From Desulfitibacter alkalitolerans DSM 16504 (GTDB taxonomy: Bacteria; Bacillota; DSM-16504; Desulfitibacterales; Desulfitibacteraceae), in contig NZ_JHVU01000025.1 of assembly GCF_000620305.1 (NCBI RefSeq), positions 1 to 64,000 on the forward strand: 64,000 nt of DNA. Reading direction: 5' to 3'. Position 1 is the first letter of the stretch. Each line of letters opens with the position of its first letter. The notes beneath the pieces were generated by a model, which was not told the DNA's origin, did no database searches, and saw nothing but the letters and a program-made list of their open reading frames with translations. This document shows, in pieces, positions 10,001 to 18,217 of this stretch. Position numbers and translations under genes: made by a program.

Positions 10001-11632
10001 TCAAAAGAGGAAATTAATAAGATTATTGGCGATGAATTTTCGTCTTCAATAAAAAGTTCTCTTATGGGCTTTCCAGGGGATTTTGGTAACTACACAATGA
10101 GTTGTGTCCATGATTGGTCTCCAACAGCTATTACTGAAGAGAAGCCACAGACTGGAATTGAATTGAAACGAATATTCGCAGAGAAATTGCCGAACAAATT
10201 GCGAATTAGATATGAAAAATATTTAGATGATCAAGTGAAAGCTAATAGGTTAAGTGAGGAAATAGATATTGAAAGTTGGTTAGAGCAATTATCTAAGGAA
10301 GCATGGGACGAAACAGATAGTGAAAATGAAGAAAATATAGAAGAAGATTCATGGGAGTGTCTTAAGGAAGACATAAACAATGTTATTAATGAAATTGATA
10401 AGGAAGAATTCCGTTGGTTAAATGGTTTGAATAACGGGGAAAGACCTGCAGCATTTAGTAGAAAATGGGCACAAAGGTGGGTTTGTAAAAAAGCATATGA
10501 ATTAGGATGGTCAGATGAATTATTTGCAGATTTTGAGAAAATGTATTCTAATGGAGGAGGTCACGGTAGAGAAGGCGGAAGGATAGAACGCATAGGAAAA
10601 AAATATCAATGGATTGCATTTCACGAGATTCTGGCAAGAATGTCTGATAATTTGATATGGATTGATCGTGGATATAGTGATTTAGACGATCATAAATTTT
10701 TTGGACCATGGCAGATTCATAAAAGAGATATTGATCCAACGATATGGCTTAGCAAAACAGGGGATAGTGGATGGGATAAATGGGACAAAATGTTTTGGTG
10801 GCAACCATATAAATTTCCATTTGTTGAAGATAAACTAGAAGCTCAAATTGAATGGCTTTGGGATAAGTCAATAGTCCCCCCATTTAAGCAACTATTAACT
10901 GTTACTAATCCACAAGATAATATTCAATGGATAGTGTTGCAAGGATTTTCGAAATGGGATCAGGAACCGCTTAGCCAAAAAGATGTTATACCAAAACAAG
11001 ATGGCTGGTATAGGATTAATTCATGCATTATCCATAAAAATGATTATAAGAATTTAAAGTCTTATATGAAAGGTAAACCTTTATGTGATCCAGATATTGT
11101 TGGCATTTCTTCTACAGGTAATCAAGGGTACTTTGGAGAATATTCTTGGCATCCATACTATGAAAATATAGCTGAATGGAGAAATGAAGATGATGAATGG
11201 GATAGAGGAATAAACGTAGAATATCATGTTCCTGTGTTAGAGTATGAATGGGAAAGTGGAAGTGTAGATCATTCTATTGATGAATCAATAAGATTCTATA
11301 TGCCGTCTCCTAAATTAATTAATGATTTAAATTTAGTTAATAGTATGAACCCTGGAAAATGGATAAATGGAAAAGGAGAATTAGTATTTATTGATCCGAG
11401 CACTATGTATGAAGGACCATCTTACGGTTTAATTAGAAAAGATATAATGGAACAGTGGCTCGAAGAAAATGATCTACAGATTGTTTGGCTAATTGGTGGA
11501 GAAAAGCAATTGTTTACCTTTAGAGCTGATAAATTTTTTGGAAGATTAGTTTATAGTGGTATTTTTACTTTATTGAATGATGAATTAAAAGGTGAATTAT
11601 GGTTTGAAGAAGAGAAAGGGCGGAATAGATGA
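7067..11632 (+). CDS. Avs-like STAND NTPase with N-terminal PD-(D/E)XK-type nuclease domain
   Basis: A 1521-residue protein with three parts. Residues ~1-110 contain FEELVCQLA, then GDGGDAGVECYW and WQAKYF, the spacing of an Asp / Gln-x-Lys nuclease core of Mrr/Cap4 type. Residues ~345-520 hold a NACHT/STAND ATPase: Walker A GEAGIGKSH (~357), Walker B LLIVIDAINEG (~427), and a sensor-like VVLSCRS (~465). The remaining ~1000 residues are predicted helical, as in sensor arms. This architecture is that of Avs (AVAST) proteins, which recognise conserved phage proteins, oligomerise and cut DNA. The start is ATG 7067, five bases after AAGGAGG; the ATG at 7043 lacks a ribosome site. The gene ends in its own terminator and lies inside a transfer operon. 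The Avs subtype is not settled. Confidence 0.72.
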   Translation: MVNIDFPNIRKHDGSQDKGFEELVCQLAHLKPPDNAQYFVRKEGDGGDAGVECYWKLNDETEHAWQAKYFLNVMTDSQWSQISKSVETALEKHPKLTKYYICLPRDWTDSRKTVKGKTVNSSWDKWVEHVKSWEELASKKGMKVKFEYWCKHEISQMLQVDKPEFAGRALYWFNEPIISTEILLRIAQKSKETLGERFTPEFHVELPIANKFDCLGLTNRWKKQLRGQCNIISEISEEYKRIFKHRIDSFSDKTIWNKLNENIEEFYSEFLSTVYRGEIFQSIDRLVSLTETIYKEVNSCNETIFEASYKENDTELKKKLQEISYDLRKISKKIDDINDFLNDKAISAGKNKSMLLLGEAGIGKSHLLCDISLKRLDEGFPTLFLLGQHYLGGNPLDFICSELGLPKYPYRTVLGALDSLGESKDTRLLIVIDAINEGINREAWHDNIIQFLTELEDYQHIAVVLSCRSTYKDYLIPENDNKLVEIEHYGFRGYEHRAAFKYLAKQGISKPGTPILTPEFTNPLFLKTCCKAIKGMGENKFPKGLNGFNKLYEFYIESAERVISRKKRYRSSEHIVVEAIRRFVSELYPDYISGLPIREAREIITKIDPKPNIGESLFELLIDEGVLAFDVIPSHVEKERGIEVVRFTYERFSDYAIAMYIIENCATEEDIGKLFLPDGTIGKIINENNKYKYSGIIEALGISIPEKFNKEFLEFMEFDDEEEYEYNWFFEKTFTNVILWRTGKSVTEKSLEMLNKVQHYSYNNQSLDILLALSTEPEHPWNADFLDANLSRMDMPKRDAFWSTYVAINDHSENEYGEETVVRTLIDWSLNAELEEVELERLRLTAVVLLWMTTTSNRKVRDQATKSLARVLYHIPQHIVSFIEKFNNCDDVYLVERLYASIYGVVVHLDSNLIIKDVSVCVYNHQFKDYRPYPDILLRDYARGIMEFAYHKNLLNDVLDNPEIFRPPYFSDWPIENPSKEEINKIIGDEFSSSIKSSLMGFPGDFGNYTMSCVHDWSPTAITEEKPQTGIELKRIFAEKLPNKLRIRYEKYLDDQVKANRLSEEIDIESWLEQLSKEAWDETDSENEENIEEDSWECLKEDINNVINEIDKEEFRWLNGLNNGERPAAFSRKWAQRWVCKKAYELGWSDELFADFEKMYSNGGGHGREGGRIERIGKKYQWIAFHEILARMSDNLIWIDRGYSDLDDHKFFGPWQIHKRDIDPTIWLSKTGDSGWDKWDKMFWWQPYKFPFVEDKLEAQIEWLWDKSIVPPFKQLLTVTNPQDNIQWIVLQGFSKWDQEPLSQKDVIPKQDGWYRINSCIIHKNDYKNLKSYMKGKPLCDPDIVGISSTGNQGYFGEYSWHPYYENIAEWRNEDDEWDRGINVEYHVPVLEYEWESGSVDHSIDESIRFYMPSPKLINDLNLVNSMNPGKWINGKGELVFIDPSTMYEGPSYGLIRKDIMEQWLEENDLQIVWLIGGEKQLFTFRADKFFGRLVYSGIFTLLNDELKGELWFEEEKGRNR

Positions 11633-11700
11633 TGTTGGTATACATTGAATATGTTCTGTGATGCGCTAATAAATTTATTTAAGCAATATATATTTTTCTG

Positions 11701-11735
11701 AAAAAACACCTGCATTATAAGCTAGGTGTTTTTTT
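11701..11735 (+). terminator. Terminator of the Avs-like gene
   Basis: Arms AAAAAACACCT (11701-11711) and AGGTGTTTTTT (11724-11735) form a hairpin with a T-rich 3' arm about 70 bases after the stop codon. It insulates the defence insertion from the transfer genes downstream. Confidence 0.8.
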
Positions 11736-11760
11736 ATGCCAACTTTTCAGGAGGTGAACT

Positions 11761-12084
11761 ATGCAAGACAATGAAAAACACACCCTATATATCCCCCAGG
11801 GATTAAAAACACAAGTAGAAATCTTTGATGGATTCGGAAAGGAGGAATTATTCAAAACAATCATCATTACATTAATTGCAGCGTTGGTTGATGGTGTTAT
11901 CTACTTGATAACTAAAAATACTGCAATTACCGTGGTTTTTATATTAACTGCTATTGCAGGAAGCGTAATGATGCTTACTAAGGACAAAACAAACATATCG
12001 GTGGTGGATCAGATAGGATTTATGATTAGGTTTTTCAGGTCCCAAAAGAAGTATAAGTACAAATATTTAGATGAATGGAAGTGA
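11761..12084 (+). CDS. PrgI/VirB3-like small membrane protein
   Basis: A 107-residue protein with a short hydrophilic N-terminus (YIPQGLKTQVEIFDGFGKEE), two adjacent hydrophobic segments (~38-56 and 58-76) and a basic C-terminal tail rich in Lys and Tyr. Size and topology match PrgI-family, VirB3-like proteins that pair with VirB4 in Gram-positive conjugation. It has a strong ribosome site (AGGAGGTGAACT) before ATG 11761 and opens the second half of the transfer operon after the defence insertion. Subfamily call is from topology and context. Confidence 0.55.
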   Translation: MQDNEKHTLYIPQGLKTQVEIFDGFGKEELFKTIIITLIAALVDGVIYLITKNTAITVVFILTAIAGSVMMLTKDKTNISVVDQIGFMIRFFRSQKKYKYKYLDEWK

Positions 12085-12100
12085 AGTCGGTGACAACAAT

Positions 12101-12367
12101 ATGAAAGAAGAAATGATGAAATACAAATTGGCAGGAAACTTAGAAACCACAATCTCAGGAAAGTACATTTACACCCTACTCAGTGAATTGGCAAATGAAA
12201 GCGGAGAAGTTCAAATACCGGTCGGTAAAATCAGCAGAACACTTAAGATTGGCAAGAATACGGTAAGGAGAAATTTACACAGGCTTGAGGAAGCCGGATA
12301 TATTCATATTAGGTCTGTGTATCGTGAGGATGGCGGTCGGGCTGCCAACATATATATCATTAAATGA
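12101..12367 (+). CDS. Winged-helix DNA-binding protein
   Basis: An 88-residue protein with a winged helix-turn-helix covering most of its length: VPVGKISRTLKIGKNTVRR-type recognition region (residues ~45-65) followed by HRLEEAGYIHI and a wing. It is the size of small plasmid or ICE regulators and resembles the N-terminal HTH of the protein at 26956. ATG 12101 has only a weak ribosome site (GGTGAC); an in-frame ATG at 12071 overlaps the previous gene. Its stop overlaps the prepilin peptidase start (ATGA). A role in controlling the Tad/transfer genes is likely but not shown. Confidence 0.65.
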   Translation: MKEEMMKYKLAGNLETTISGKYIYTLLSELANESGEVQIPVGKISRTLKIGKNTVRRNLHRLEEAGYIHIRSVYREDGGRAANIYIIK

Positions 12368-12933
12368 TGAATATGTTAACATGGCTGATAATTGCCTTGG
12401 TAATGGGCATTTTAACAGATATTTTGCTGATGTATCTGTTACAGCAAAAACAATATCCGTTTTCAGTAATATTGAGTGTTATCGCAATGCTGGCTCTTTT
12501 TAAGACCTTTGGTGAAGAAATAATCATCATCAAAGGTTTTTTGTTTGCCCAAATACTAATCTTTGCCGGTTGCTATGATGCAAAGACAAAAATCATTCCC
12601 GATATGGTCCACATTTTTATATTGATCATAGGTCTGATTAACTTTTCGCCGGTACAGTCCCTGGCAGGTATTTTAATTGTACCTATTCCCTACATGATAA
12701 CTGCCATTATAAAGCCGAAAGGCATTGGCGGTGGGGATATAAAACTGATGGCAGCCAGCGGATTCTTACTTGCCATTAAAGGAGGCTTCACTGCAAGTAT
12801 TATCGGACTTGTATTGGCTGTGATTGTAAACGGAGTATATTACAAAATCAAAGCCAAGGATAAAAATATTTCTTTTGCTCTTGCACCCTATTTATCAATC
12901 GGGTGTTTTATTGCATACCTTAAAATAATGTAA
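12364..12933 (+). CDS. Type IV prepilin peptidase (TadV/CpaA-like, A24 family)
   Basis: A 189-residue polytopic membrane aspartic protease that would trim prepilin leader peptides. Both catalytic aspartates of the A24 family are visible: one in CYDAKTKIIPD (~71) and one in the GxGD-type motif GIGGGDIKLMAASG (~124). About six hydrophobic segments span the protein. It lacks the N-methylase region, as do TadV/CpaA enzymes. It starts inside the stop of the previous gene (ATGA) and is followed by cpaB after a short gap, as in Tad loci. Confidence 0.85.
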   Translation: MMNMLTWLIIALVMGILTDILLMYLLQQKQYPFSVILSVIAMLALFKTFGEEIIIIKGFLFAQILIFAGCYDAKTKIIPDMVHIFILIIGLINFSPVQSLAGILIVPIPYMITAIIKPKGIGGGDIKLMAASGFLLAIKGGFTASIIGLVLAVIVNGVYYKIKAKDKNISFALAPYLSIGCFIAYLKIM

Positions 12934-12947
12934 TGGAGGTTGTTTCA

Positions 12948-13763
12948 ATGAAGAATATTTTGAGAAACAGAACAGTATTAGGTCTTACATGCATCGTGTT
13001 GTCGCTGATTATCTGTTTTGCCTTAACGCCAATGTTTAATAAGGCGTTACAGGCCAAAACAGAAGTAGTAAGAATAACAAAAGACGTTTCAAAAGGTGAA
13101 TTGATAACCAATGCACAAGTGGAAGTCGTAGAAGTCGGCAGATATAACCTGCCCGGATCAGTGCTGAAAAACAAGGATAATGTAGTCGGCAAATATGCAA
13201 AAGCAGATTTATTCAAAGGTGACTATGTACTAAATACAAAGGTTTCTGATAATGCATTAGCGGAAAATGAATACTTATATGAGTTTAATGGAGCACAAAG
13301 AGCCATATCAGTAACTATTAAATCCTTTGCTACAGGTTTATCCGGGAAGCTTGAAAAAGGGGATATAGTATCCATTATTGCAGTTGATTACGGAGAATTC
13401 AGAGAAACGGTTGTACCTGTTGAACTTCAATACGTTAAGGTTCTTGCGGTAACTAATAATCAAGGCTTAGATAAAACCAGTCATATGACAGGCGAAGAAG
13501 GGGAACTGCCTTCTACTGTAACATTAGCTGTTAACCCAACACAAGCAAGACTGCTTGCAGAACTTGAAGAAAAAAGTAAAATACATTTTACTTTGGTTTA
13601 CAGGGGAAGCCAAGAAAATGCACAAAAATTTTTGGATGAGCAGGAGGGAGTTATTAATAGGATTTTGCATCCCGAATTAGAAGCAGACGATAAATCAGAG
13701 GATAATCTCGTGTCCGGGCTAGAATCTGAAAAAACGGAGGGAGAAATAATCAATGAAGAATAA
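12948..13763 (+). CDS. cpaB: Flp/Tad pilus assembly protein CpaB (SAF domain)
   Basis: A 271-residue protein with one N-terminal membrane helix (~10-30) and then a SAF-type domain (VVRITKDVSKGELITNAQVEVV, then GKYAKADLFKGDYVL), followed by an RcpC/CpaB-like beta region (residues ~105-215) and an acidic tail. CpaB/RcpC is an envelope component of Tad pili. I chose ATG 12948 with GGAGGT seven bases upstream, rather than the frame start at 12933. Its 3' end overlaps the start of the next gene. In a Gram-positive host without an outer-membrane secretin it is likely to act at the wall side of the membrane. Confidence 0.8.
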   Translation: MKNILRNRTVLGLTCIVLSLIICFALTPMFNKALQAKTEVVRITKDVSKGELITNAQVEVVEVGRYNLPGSVLKNKDNVVGKYAKADLFKGDYVLNTKVSDNALAENEYLYEFNGAQRAISVTIKSFATGLSGKLEKGDIVSIIAVDYGEFRETVVPVELQYVKVLAVTNNQGLDKTSHMTGEEGELPSTVTLAVNPTQARLLAELEEKSKIHFTLVYRGSQENAQKFLDEQEGVINRILHPELEADDKSEDNLVSGLESEKTEGEIINEE

Positions 13764-14604
13764 TCAAATAATTGCAGTTTGGGGTAATCCATCGTCAGGA
13801 AAAACAGTTACAAGTATTAAGATGGCCAGAGAACTAGCTTTAAAAAAGAAAAATGTCATACTGGTGTTCTGTGATACTATTGCTCCTGATTTAATGATGG
13901 TGCTTCCAGATAAAAATACAGATGAAAAGTCTTTGGGGAGCTTACTTTCGGCTCCAGAAATTACTCAAGAAAAGATTTTATCGAAATGTATTACACTGGA
14001 CAAAAATGAGTATATTAGCCTGCTTGGATACTCACAGGGGGAAAATAGCTTTACTTATGCTAAATATGCTAAAGACAGAGCAGTAGATTTATTAATACTT
14101 TTACGTCATATTGCAGATTATGTAGTAGTTGATTGTTCGGCGTTTTTCATTTCTGATCTGCTTTCAGTAACTGCCATTGAATTAGCGGACAGTGTGATTC
14201 GTTTATCAAATTGTAATTTAAAGGCATTGTCCTATTTCAATTCATCCCTGCCCCTGCTTGCTGACAGACGCTTTAATACAGACAGGCATATCAAAGTGCT
14301 GTCTAAAGTAAAAGCAGATGAACCCAGTGAGCTGATGGCAGAAAAATATAATGGGGTTATGTATGAACTGCCTTATATAGAGGAAATTGTAGAACAGTAT
14401 TTAACCGGACGGTTGTTTGGAACCCTTGAATCAAAGCAGAGTATCAAATATACGCAAACAATTCAACAGATAATTACTTCTGTATTGAATAAAAACTTGG
14501 AAGTGAAACAAGAACCAAAACCTGCTAAAACAAAAAAAATAAAAGAGGCAGGAGCTTCATTTTTAGATAAAGTCTTGATGGGCATGAGAGGAGGCAGGTC
14601 ATGA
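13753..14604 (+). CDS. TadZ/CpaE-like ParA-family ATPase (first copy)
   Basis: A 283-residue SIMIBI-class ATPase with the P-loop near the N-terminus (VWGNPSSGKTVTS, ~9-20) and a YVVVDCSAFF strand (~130) as Walker B. It has no receiver domain. Position between cpaB and the TadA ATPase is that of TadZ/CpaE, which localises pilus assembly at a cell site. The last residues are basic (KPAKTKKIKEAG). Ribosome site GGAGGGAG precedes ATG 13753; the stop overlaps the following gene by ATGA. Confidence 0.7.
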   Translation: MKNNQIIAVWGNPSSGKTVTSIKMARELALKKKNVILVFCDTIAPDLMMVLPDKNTDEKSLGSLLSAPEITQEKILSKCITLDKNEYISLLGYSQGENSFTYAKYAKDRAVDLLILLRHIADYVVVDCSAFFISDLLSVTAIELADSVIRLSNCNLKALSYFNSSLPLLADRRFNTDRHIKVLSKVKADEPSELMAEKYNGVMYELPYIEEIVEQYLTGRLFGTLESKQSIKYTQTIQQIITSVLNKNLEVKQEPKPAKTKKIKEAGASFLDKVLMGMRGGRS

Positions 14605-15965
14605 ACAATGCGGCAATATTTTTCAATACAGGGCAGAATATAAAGCAGTTTGCCGACATACTTCAGGAAGTTCAAGAGTATATTTCAAGCAAATATTCTA
14701 CCCTTATATCCAGTAACCCAAAAGAGCAGCGGGAGCAGATCAAATCATATATTGCAAAATATCTGATGGACTATTCTCTTGGGGTAGAAGGACTGTCCTT
14801 CGATGAGCTTGTAGAAAAATTATACTCAGAGATGGCAGAGTTTTCATTCCTGACAAAATATCTGTTTAGAAATGATATAGAAGAAATCAATATCAACCAT
14901 TGGAGAGACATTAAAATAACCTACACCAATGGTCAAATACTGCCTGCAAAAGAAAAATTCAATTCGCCTTCCCATGCCATTGATGTAATAAGGCGGCTGC
15001 TTCATAAATCCGGGATGATATTAGATAACTCACAGCCTATTGTAAGAGGTCATTTATCAAATAAAATCAGAATAACCGTGTTCGGCAATGGTATTATTGA
15101 TGAGGACAGCGGTGTTGCCGCATCCATCCGTATTGTCAATCCGCAAAAGTTAACCAAAGAAGATTTTATTAGGCATGGTACAGCAACAGAAGAAATGCTT
15201 GATTTTTTAAGTATTTGCCTTAGATACGGTTTAAGCATGTGTGTTACTGGTGCAACCAGTTCCGGGAAAACCACTTTGATGAGCTGGCTGTTATCCACCA
15301 TCCCTGACGATAAGCGTATCTTTACTATAGAAAACGGTACACGGGAATTTAACCTCGTTAAAGAAGATGAAAAGGGTAATATCATCAATAATGTGGTGCA
15401 TACCGTTACTCGTTACAGTGAGGATAAAAGACAAAATATCGATCAGGAAAAACTTCTTGAAAGTGCATTGACAGCAAATCCGGACTATATATGTGTTGCG
15501 GAAATGAAAGGGGATGAATCTTTTGCAGCCCAGGAAGCGGCAAGAACCGGACATGCAGTCATAACAACCACTCATGCAAATAGCTGTGAAGCAACATATT
15601 TCAGAATAGTAACGCTATGTAAAATGAAATATGATATTAATGATGATACCTTGTATTCATTGGTTACAGAAGCCTTTCCAATTGTCCTGTTTTCTAAAAA
15701 ACTTGAAGATAACTCAAGAAAAATAATGGAAATAACAGAGTGTGAAATTATGCCCGATGGAAGAAGGCAGCTTCACACTCTTTTTCGTTTTAATATTAAA
15801 GAAAACAAAGCCGTAGATGGAAAGCTAAAGATAATCGGAAATTATAAGAAAGTAAACAACCTATCAAAGAGCCTGCAAAAAAGGCTGCTTGAAAATGGTA
15901 TGCCTTTAACCATATTAGAGCAGTTACTACTCCAAGAGGAAGGAAAGGAAGGTGAAATGAAGTGA
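14601..15965 (+). CDS. tadA: TadA/CpaF-family secretion ATPase
   Basis: A 454-residue type II/IV secretion ATPase. The N-terminal domain (1-150) contains FLTKYLFRNDIEEININHW, characteristic of CpaF. The motor domain has Walker A GATSSGKTT (~215), an Asp box around FTIENGTREF (~240), Walker B ICVAEMKGDE (~295) with a Glu, and the His box GHAVITTTHAN (~310). CpaF/TadA hexamers power Tad pilus assembly and are homologous to VirB11, so in this element the protein could serve either machine. It overlaps both neighbours (ATGA upstream, GTGA downstream). Confidence 0.88.
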   Translation: MNNAAIFFNTGQNIKQFADILQEVQEYISSKYSTLISSNPKEQREQIKSYIAKYLMDYSLGVEGLSFDELVEKLYSEMAEFSFLTKYLFRNDIEEININHWRDIKITYTNGQILPAKEKFNSPSHAIDVIRRLLHKSGMILDNSQPIVRGHLSNKIRITVFGNGIIDEDSGVAASIRIVNPQKLTKEDFIRHGTATEEMLDFLSICLRYGLSMCVTGATSSGKTTLMSWLLSTIPDDKRIFTIENGTREFNLVKEDEKGNIINNVVHTVTRYSEDKRQNIDQEKLLESALTANPDYICVAEMKGDESFAAQEAARTGHAVITTTHANSCEATYFRIVTLCKMKYDINDDTLYSLVTEAFPIVLFSKKLEDNSRKIMEITECEIMPDGRRQLHTLFRFNIKENKAVDGKLKIIGNYKKVNNLSKSLQKRLLENGMPLTILEQLLLQEEGKEGEMK

Positions 15966-16903
15966 CCTTATTAAATCTAATTGCATTCTTAGGGCTTGTG
16001 GCAGGTAGCTTTATACTCCTTTCCTTATCACCCTTTGAATTTGCAGAAGCTCTGTCAAAACCCTTTAAAGAGAATAAGAAAACCATAAAATCAAGGGTTA
16101 AAGAAGCTATAAATAAGAAGAAGCCAAAAGGGTTGAAACTTCTAGTAAAAGAGACCAAGGAAATTCTAGAAGCTACTGATAAGAGTAATCAGTTTTCAAG
16201 CTTATGTATAGCATCTTTTGCTTTATTTATTTTGGGTGTAATGATAGCAATATCCATGAATAACTTCTTTTTAATTCCAGTACTTGCTGGAGGATTTTCG
16301 CTCATACCCTTTTGGTATATTAAATTTACAGCTACATTTTACAAGAAACAGTTAAATGCAGAGCTTGAAACAGCACTTTCTGTAATTACTACATCCTATC
16401 TAAGAAGTGAAAGTATTATCACAGCAGTTGACGAAAATGTAGCTTATATTAATCCACCGGTTGCAGATGTTTTTAAGAGCTTTTTGACACAAACAAAGCT
16501 TATCAATTCAAATATTAAAATGGCTCTGGAAAATTTAAAGCTAAAAATAGATAATGATGTATTCAGGGAATGGGTAGATACTGTTATTGTTTGCCAAGAG
16601 GACAAAAACTTAAAAAATACCTTAAATCCAATCGTATCGAAACTTTCAGATATGCGCATTGTGGGAGCGGAGCTGGATTATTTGCTTTATGAGCCCATGA
16701 AAGAGTTTATCACCATGACAATACTTCTTGTAGGAAATATTCCACTGATGTATTTCTTGAATAAATCCTGGTATGAAACCTTGATGTATACAGCTATAGG
16801 TAAAGCAATACTGGCAATATGTGCCATGGCAATATTTATCTCTTTGGCAGCGGTGATTAAACTGACCAAACCTGTTGAATATCGGAAAGTCCAACAAGAT
16901 TAA
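15962..16903 (+). CDS. TadB-like inner-membrane platform protein
   Basis: A 313-residue T2SSF-type platform protein. Hydrophobic segments lie at ~4-22, ~85-102, ~105-120 and at the C-terminus (~255-300), flanking the cytosolic helical T2SSF core (~130-240, LETALSVITTSYLRSESIITAVDEN). The start is GTG 15962 overlapping the previous stop (GTGA), preceded by AAGGAAGGTGA. As in Tad loci it follows the TadA ATPase and precedes a second platform protein. It would anchor the ATPase and pilus at the membrane. Confidence 0.78.
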   Translation: MTLLNLIAFLGLVAGSFILLSLSPFEFAEALSKPFKENKKTIKSRVKEAINKKKPKGLKLLVKETKEILEATDKSNQFSSLCIASFALFILGVMIAISMNNFFLIPVLAGGFSLIPFWYIKFTATFYKKQLNAELETALSVITTSYLRSESIITAVDENVAYINPPVADVFKSFLTQTKLINSNIKMALENLKLKIDNDVFREWVDTVIVCQEDKNLKNTLNPIVSKLSDMRIVGAELDYLLYEPMKEFITMTILLVGNIPLMYFLNKSWYETLMYTAIGKAILAICAMAIFISLAAVIKLTKPVEYRKVQQD

Positions 16904-16922
16904 AGGGAATGGAGGTGACAAG

Positions 16923-17795
16923 GTGTTAGGTATATTAATTGCTTTTATGTGTTTTTTTTCTTTTGGGTCCTATATGGTTATGGCAGATTTAGTGAAACTA
17001 CCAACCTATCAAGCTTCTAAAGCAATTTTAAATGTAAGCAGACGTCAAAAGAAAAAAGCAAAGAACTTTGATGTATGGGTAATAGATATATCAACGAAGC
17101 TAGCTAAATTTATTAAAATCAATGCTTACAAGAAGCGGAAAATGATTACCAGCTTAAAGTCAGCACAGATAAATTTATCCCCGGAAACCTATATAGCAAA
17201 AGCCTTTGTGAAAGCAGGTCTTATACTACTGAGTATAATTCCTGCTTTATTAATTTTACCAATAATCAGTCCCATAATATTATTTTTAAGTATTGCGGTA
17301 TATTTCAAGGAAATAGGAAGGGCAGAAGAAGCTGTTAAAAAGCAGAAAGAAGAAATTGAATACGAATTGCCTAGATTTGCATCTACCCTTACTCAAGAGC
17401 TAAAGGCAAGTAGAGATGTCTTATCAATTTTAGAAACCTATAAAAAGAGTGCAGGGAAAAGCATGAAAAAAGAATTGGAAATAACAGTTGCAGATATGAA
17501 ATCTGGCAGTTATGAAGCGGCTCTTACAAGGTTTGAAACAAGACTTGGAAGCTCATCTTTATCCGAGGTTGTAAGAGGATTAATTGGGGTAATTCGTGGA
17601 GATAACTCGGTAGTATATTTTCAAATGCTATCCCATGACCTAAAACAGCTGGAACTGCAAAGGCTTAAAACTATAGCTGCCAAACAACCTGCAAAAATAA
17701 GAAAGTATTCCTTTGCCATGCTTTTATGCTTTATATTTATGTATCTTGCTGTAATGGGTGTTGAAATCGTTAAAACCCTTGGAGATATGTTTTAG
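16923..17795 (+). CDS. TadC-like inner-membrane platform protein
   Basis: A 290-residue second T2SSF-type protein. A hydrophobic N-terminus, a central hairpin of membrane segments (~95-130), the cytosolic core with YELPRFASTLTQELKASRDVLSILE (~155-180), and a C-terminal membrane helix (SFAMLLCFIFMYLAVMGVEI) are visible. I chose GTG 16923, directly after GGAGGTGA, rather than the ATG at 16875 that lies within the previous gene. TadB and TadC form a pair in Tad systems. Confidence 0.78.
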   Translation: MLGILIAFMCFFSFGSYMVMADLVKLPTYQASKAILNVSRRQKKKAKNFDVWVIDISTKLAKFIKINAYKKRKMITSLKSAQINLSPETYIAKAFVKAGLILLSIIPALLILPIISPIILFLSIAVYFKEIGRAEEAVKKQKEEIEYELPRFASTLTQELKASRDVLSILETYKKSAGKSMKKELEITVADMKSGSYEAALTRFETRLGSSSLSEVVRGLIGVIRGDNSVVYFQMLSHDLKQLELQRLKTIAAKQPAKIRKYSFAMLLCFIFMYLAVMGVEIVKTLGDMF

Positions 17796-17809
17796 GGGAG
17801 GTGGGAATT

Positions 17810-18217
17810 TTGAAAAATTTAATAAAATCCAAACGAGGCGAAGGATACATTGATACAGTTGTTATCGTAATATCAGCTATGTTAGTAATTGCCCTTGCAG
17901 TAAAAATATTTCCTGTATTTATCGTCAAAAACCAATTAAACACTGTTGCAAATGAGCTATGTAGAGAAGCTCAGATTACAGGCCGCATCGGAACTGAAGT
18001 AACTAAAAAAGCACAAGATTTAACAGAACAAACCGGACTTAATCCTGATATTTCATGGGAAGCTGCTTATATCAGTGGAACAAATAAAATTCAATTAAAT
18101 AATGAAATGACTGTAACCGTAACACAAACTGTAGATATAGGCTTTTTTAGCTTCGGTTCTTTTCCTATTGAACTTACTTCAAAGGCAAAGGGAAGGAGTG
18201 AAGTCTATTGGAAATGA
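17810..18217 (+). CDS. DUF4320/TadE-like pilin-type protein
   Basis: A 135-residue protein with a basic N-terminal tip (KSKRGEGYIDTVV), one hydrophobic helix (~15-38, VIVISAMLVIALAVKIFPVF) and a beta-rich outer part. The short positively charged leader ending in RGEG-Y/I followed by a membrane helix is typical of TadE/F pseudopilins and of DUF4320 proteins found in mobile-element Tad loci. TTG 17810 follows GGGGAGGTGGG at good spacing; GTG 17801 lies within that ribosome site. A substrate of the prepilin peptidase is likely. Confidence 0.7.
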   Translation: MKNLIKSKRGEGYIDTVVIVISAMLVIALAVKIFPVFIVKNQLNTVANELCREAQITGRIGTEVTKKAQDLTEQTGLNPDISWEAAYISGTNKIQLNNEMTVTVTQTVDIGFFSFGSFPIELTSKAKGRSEVYWK

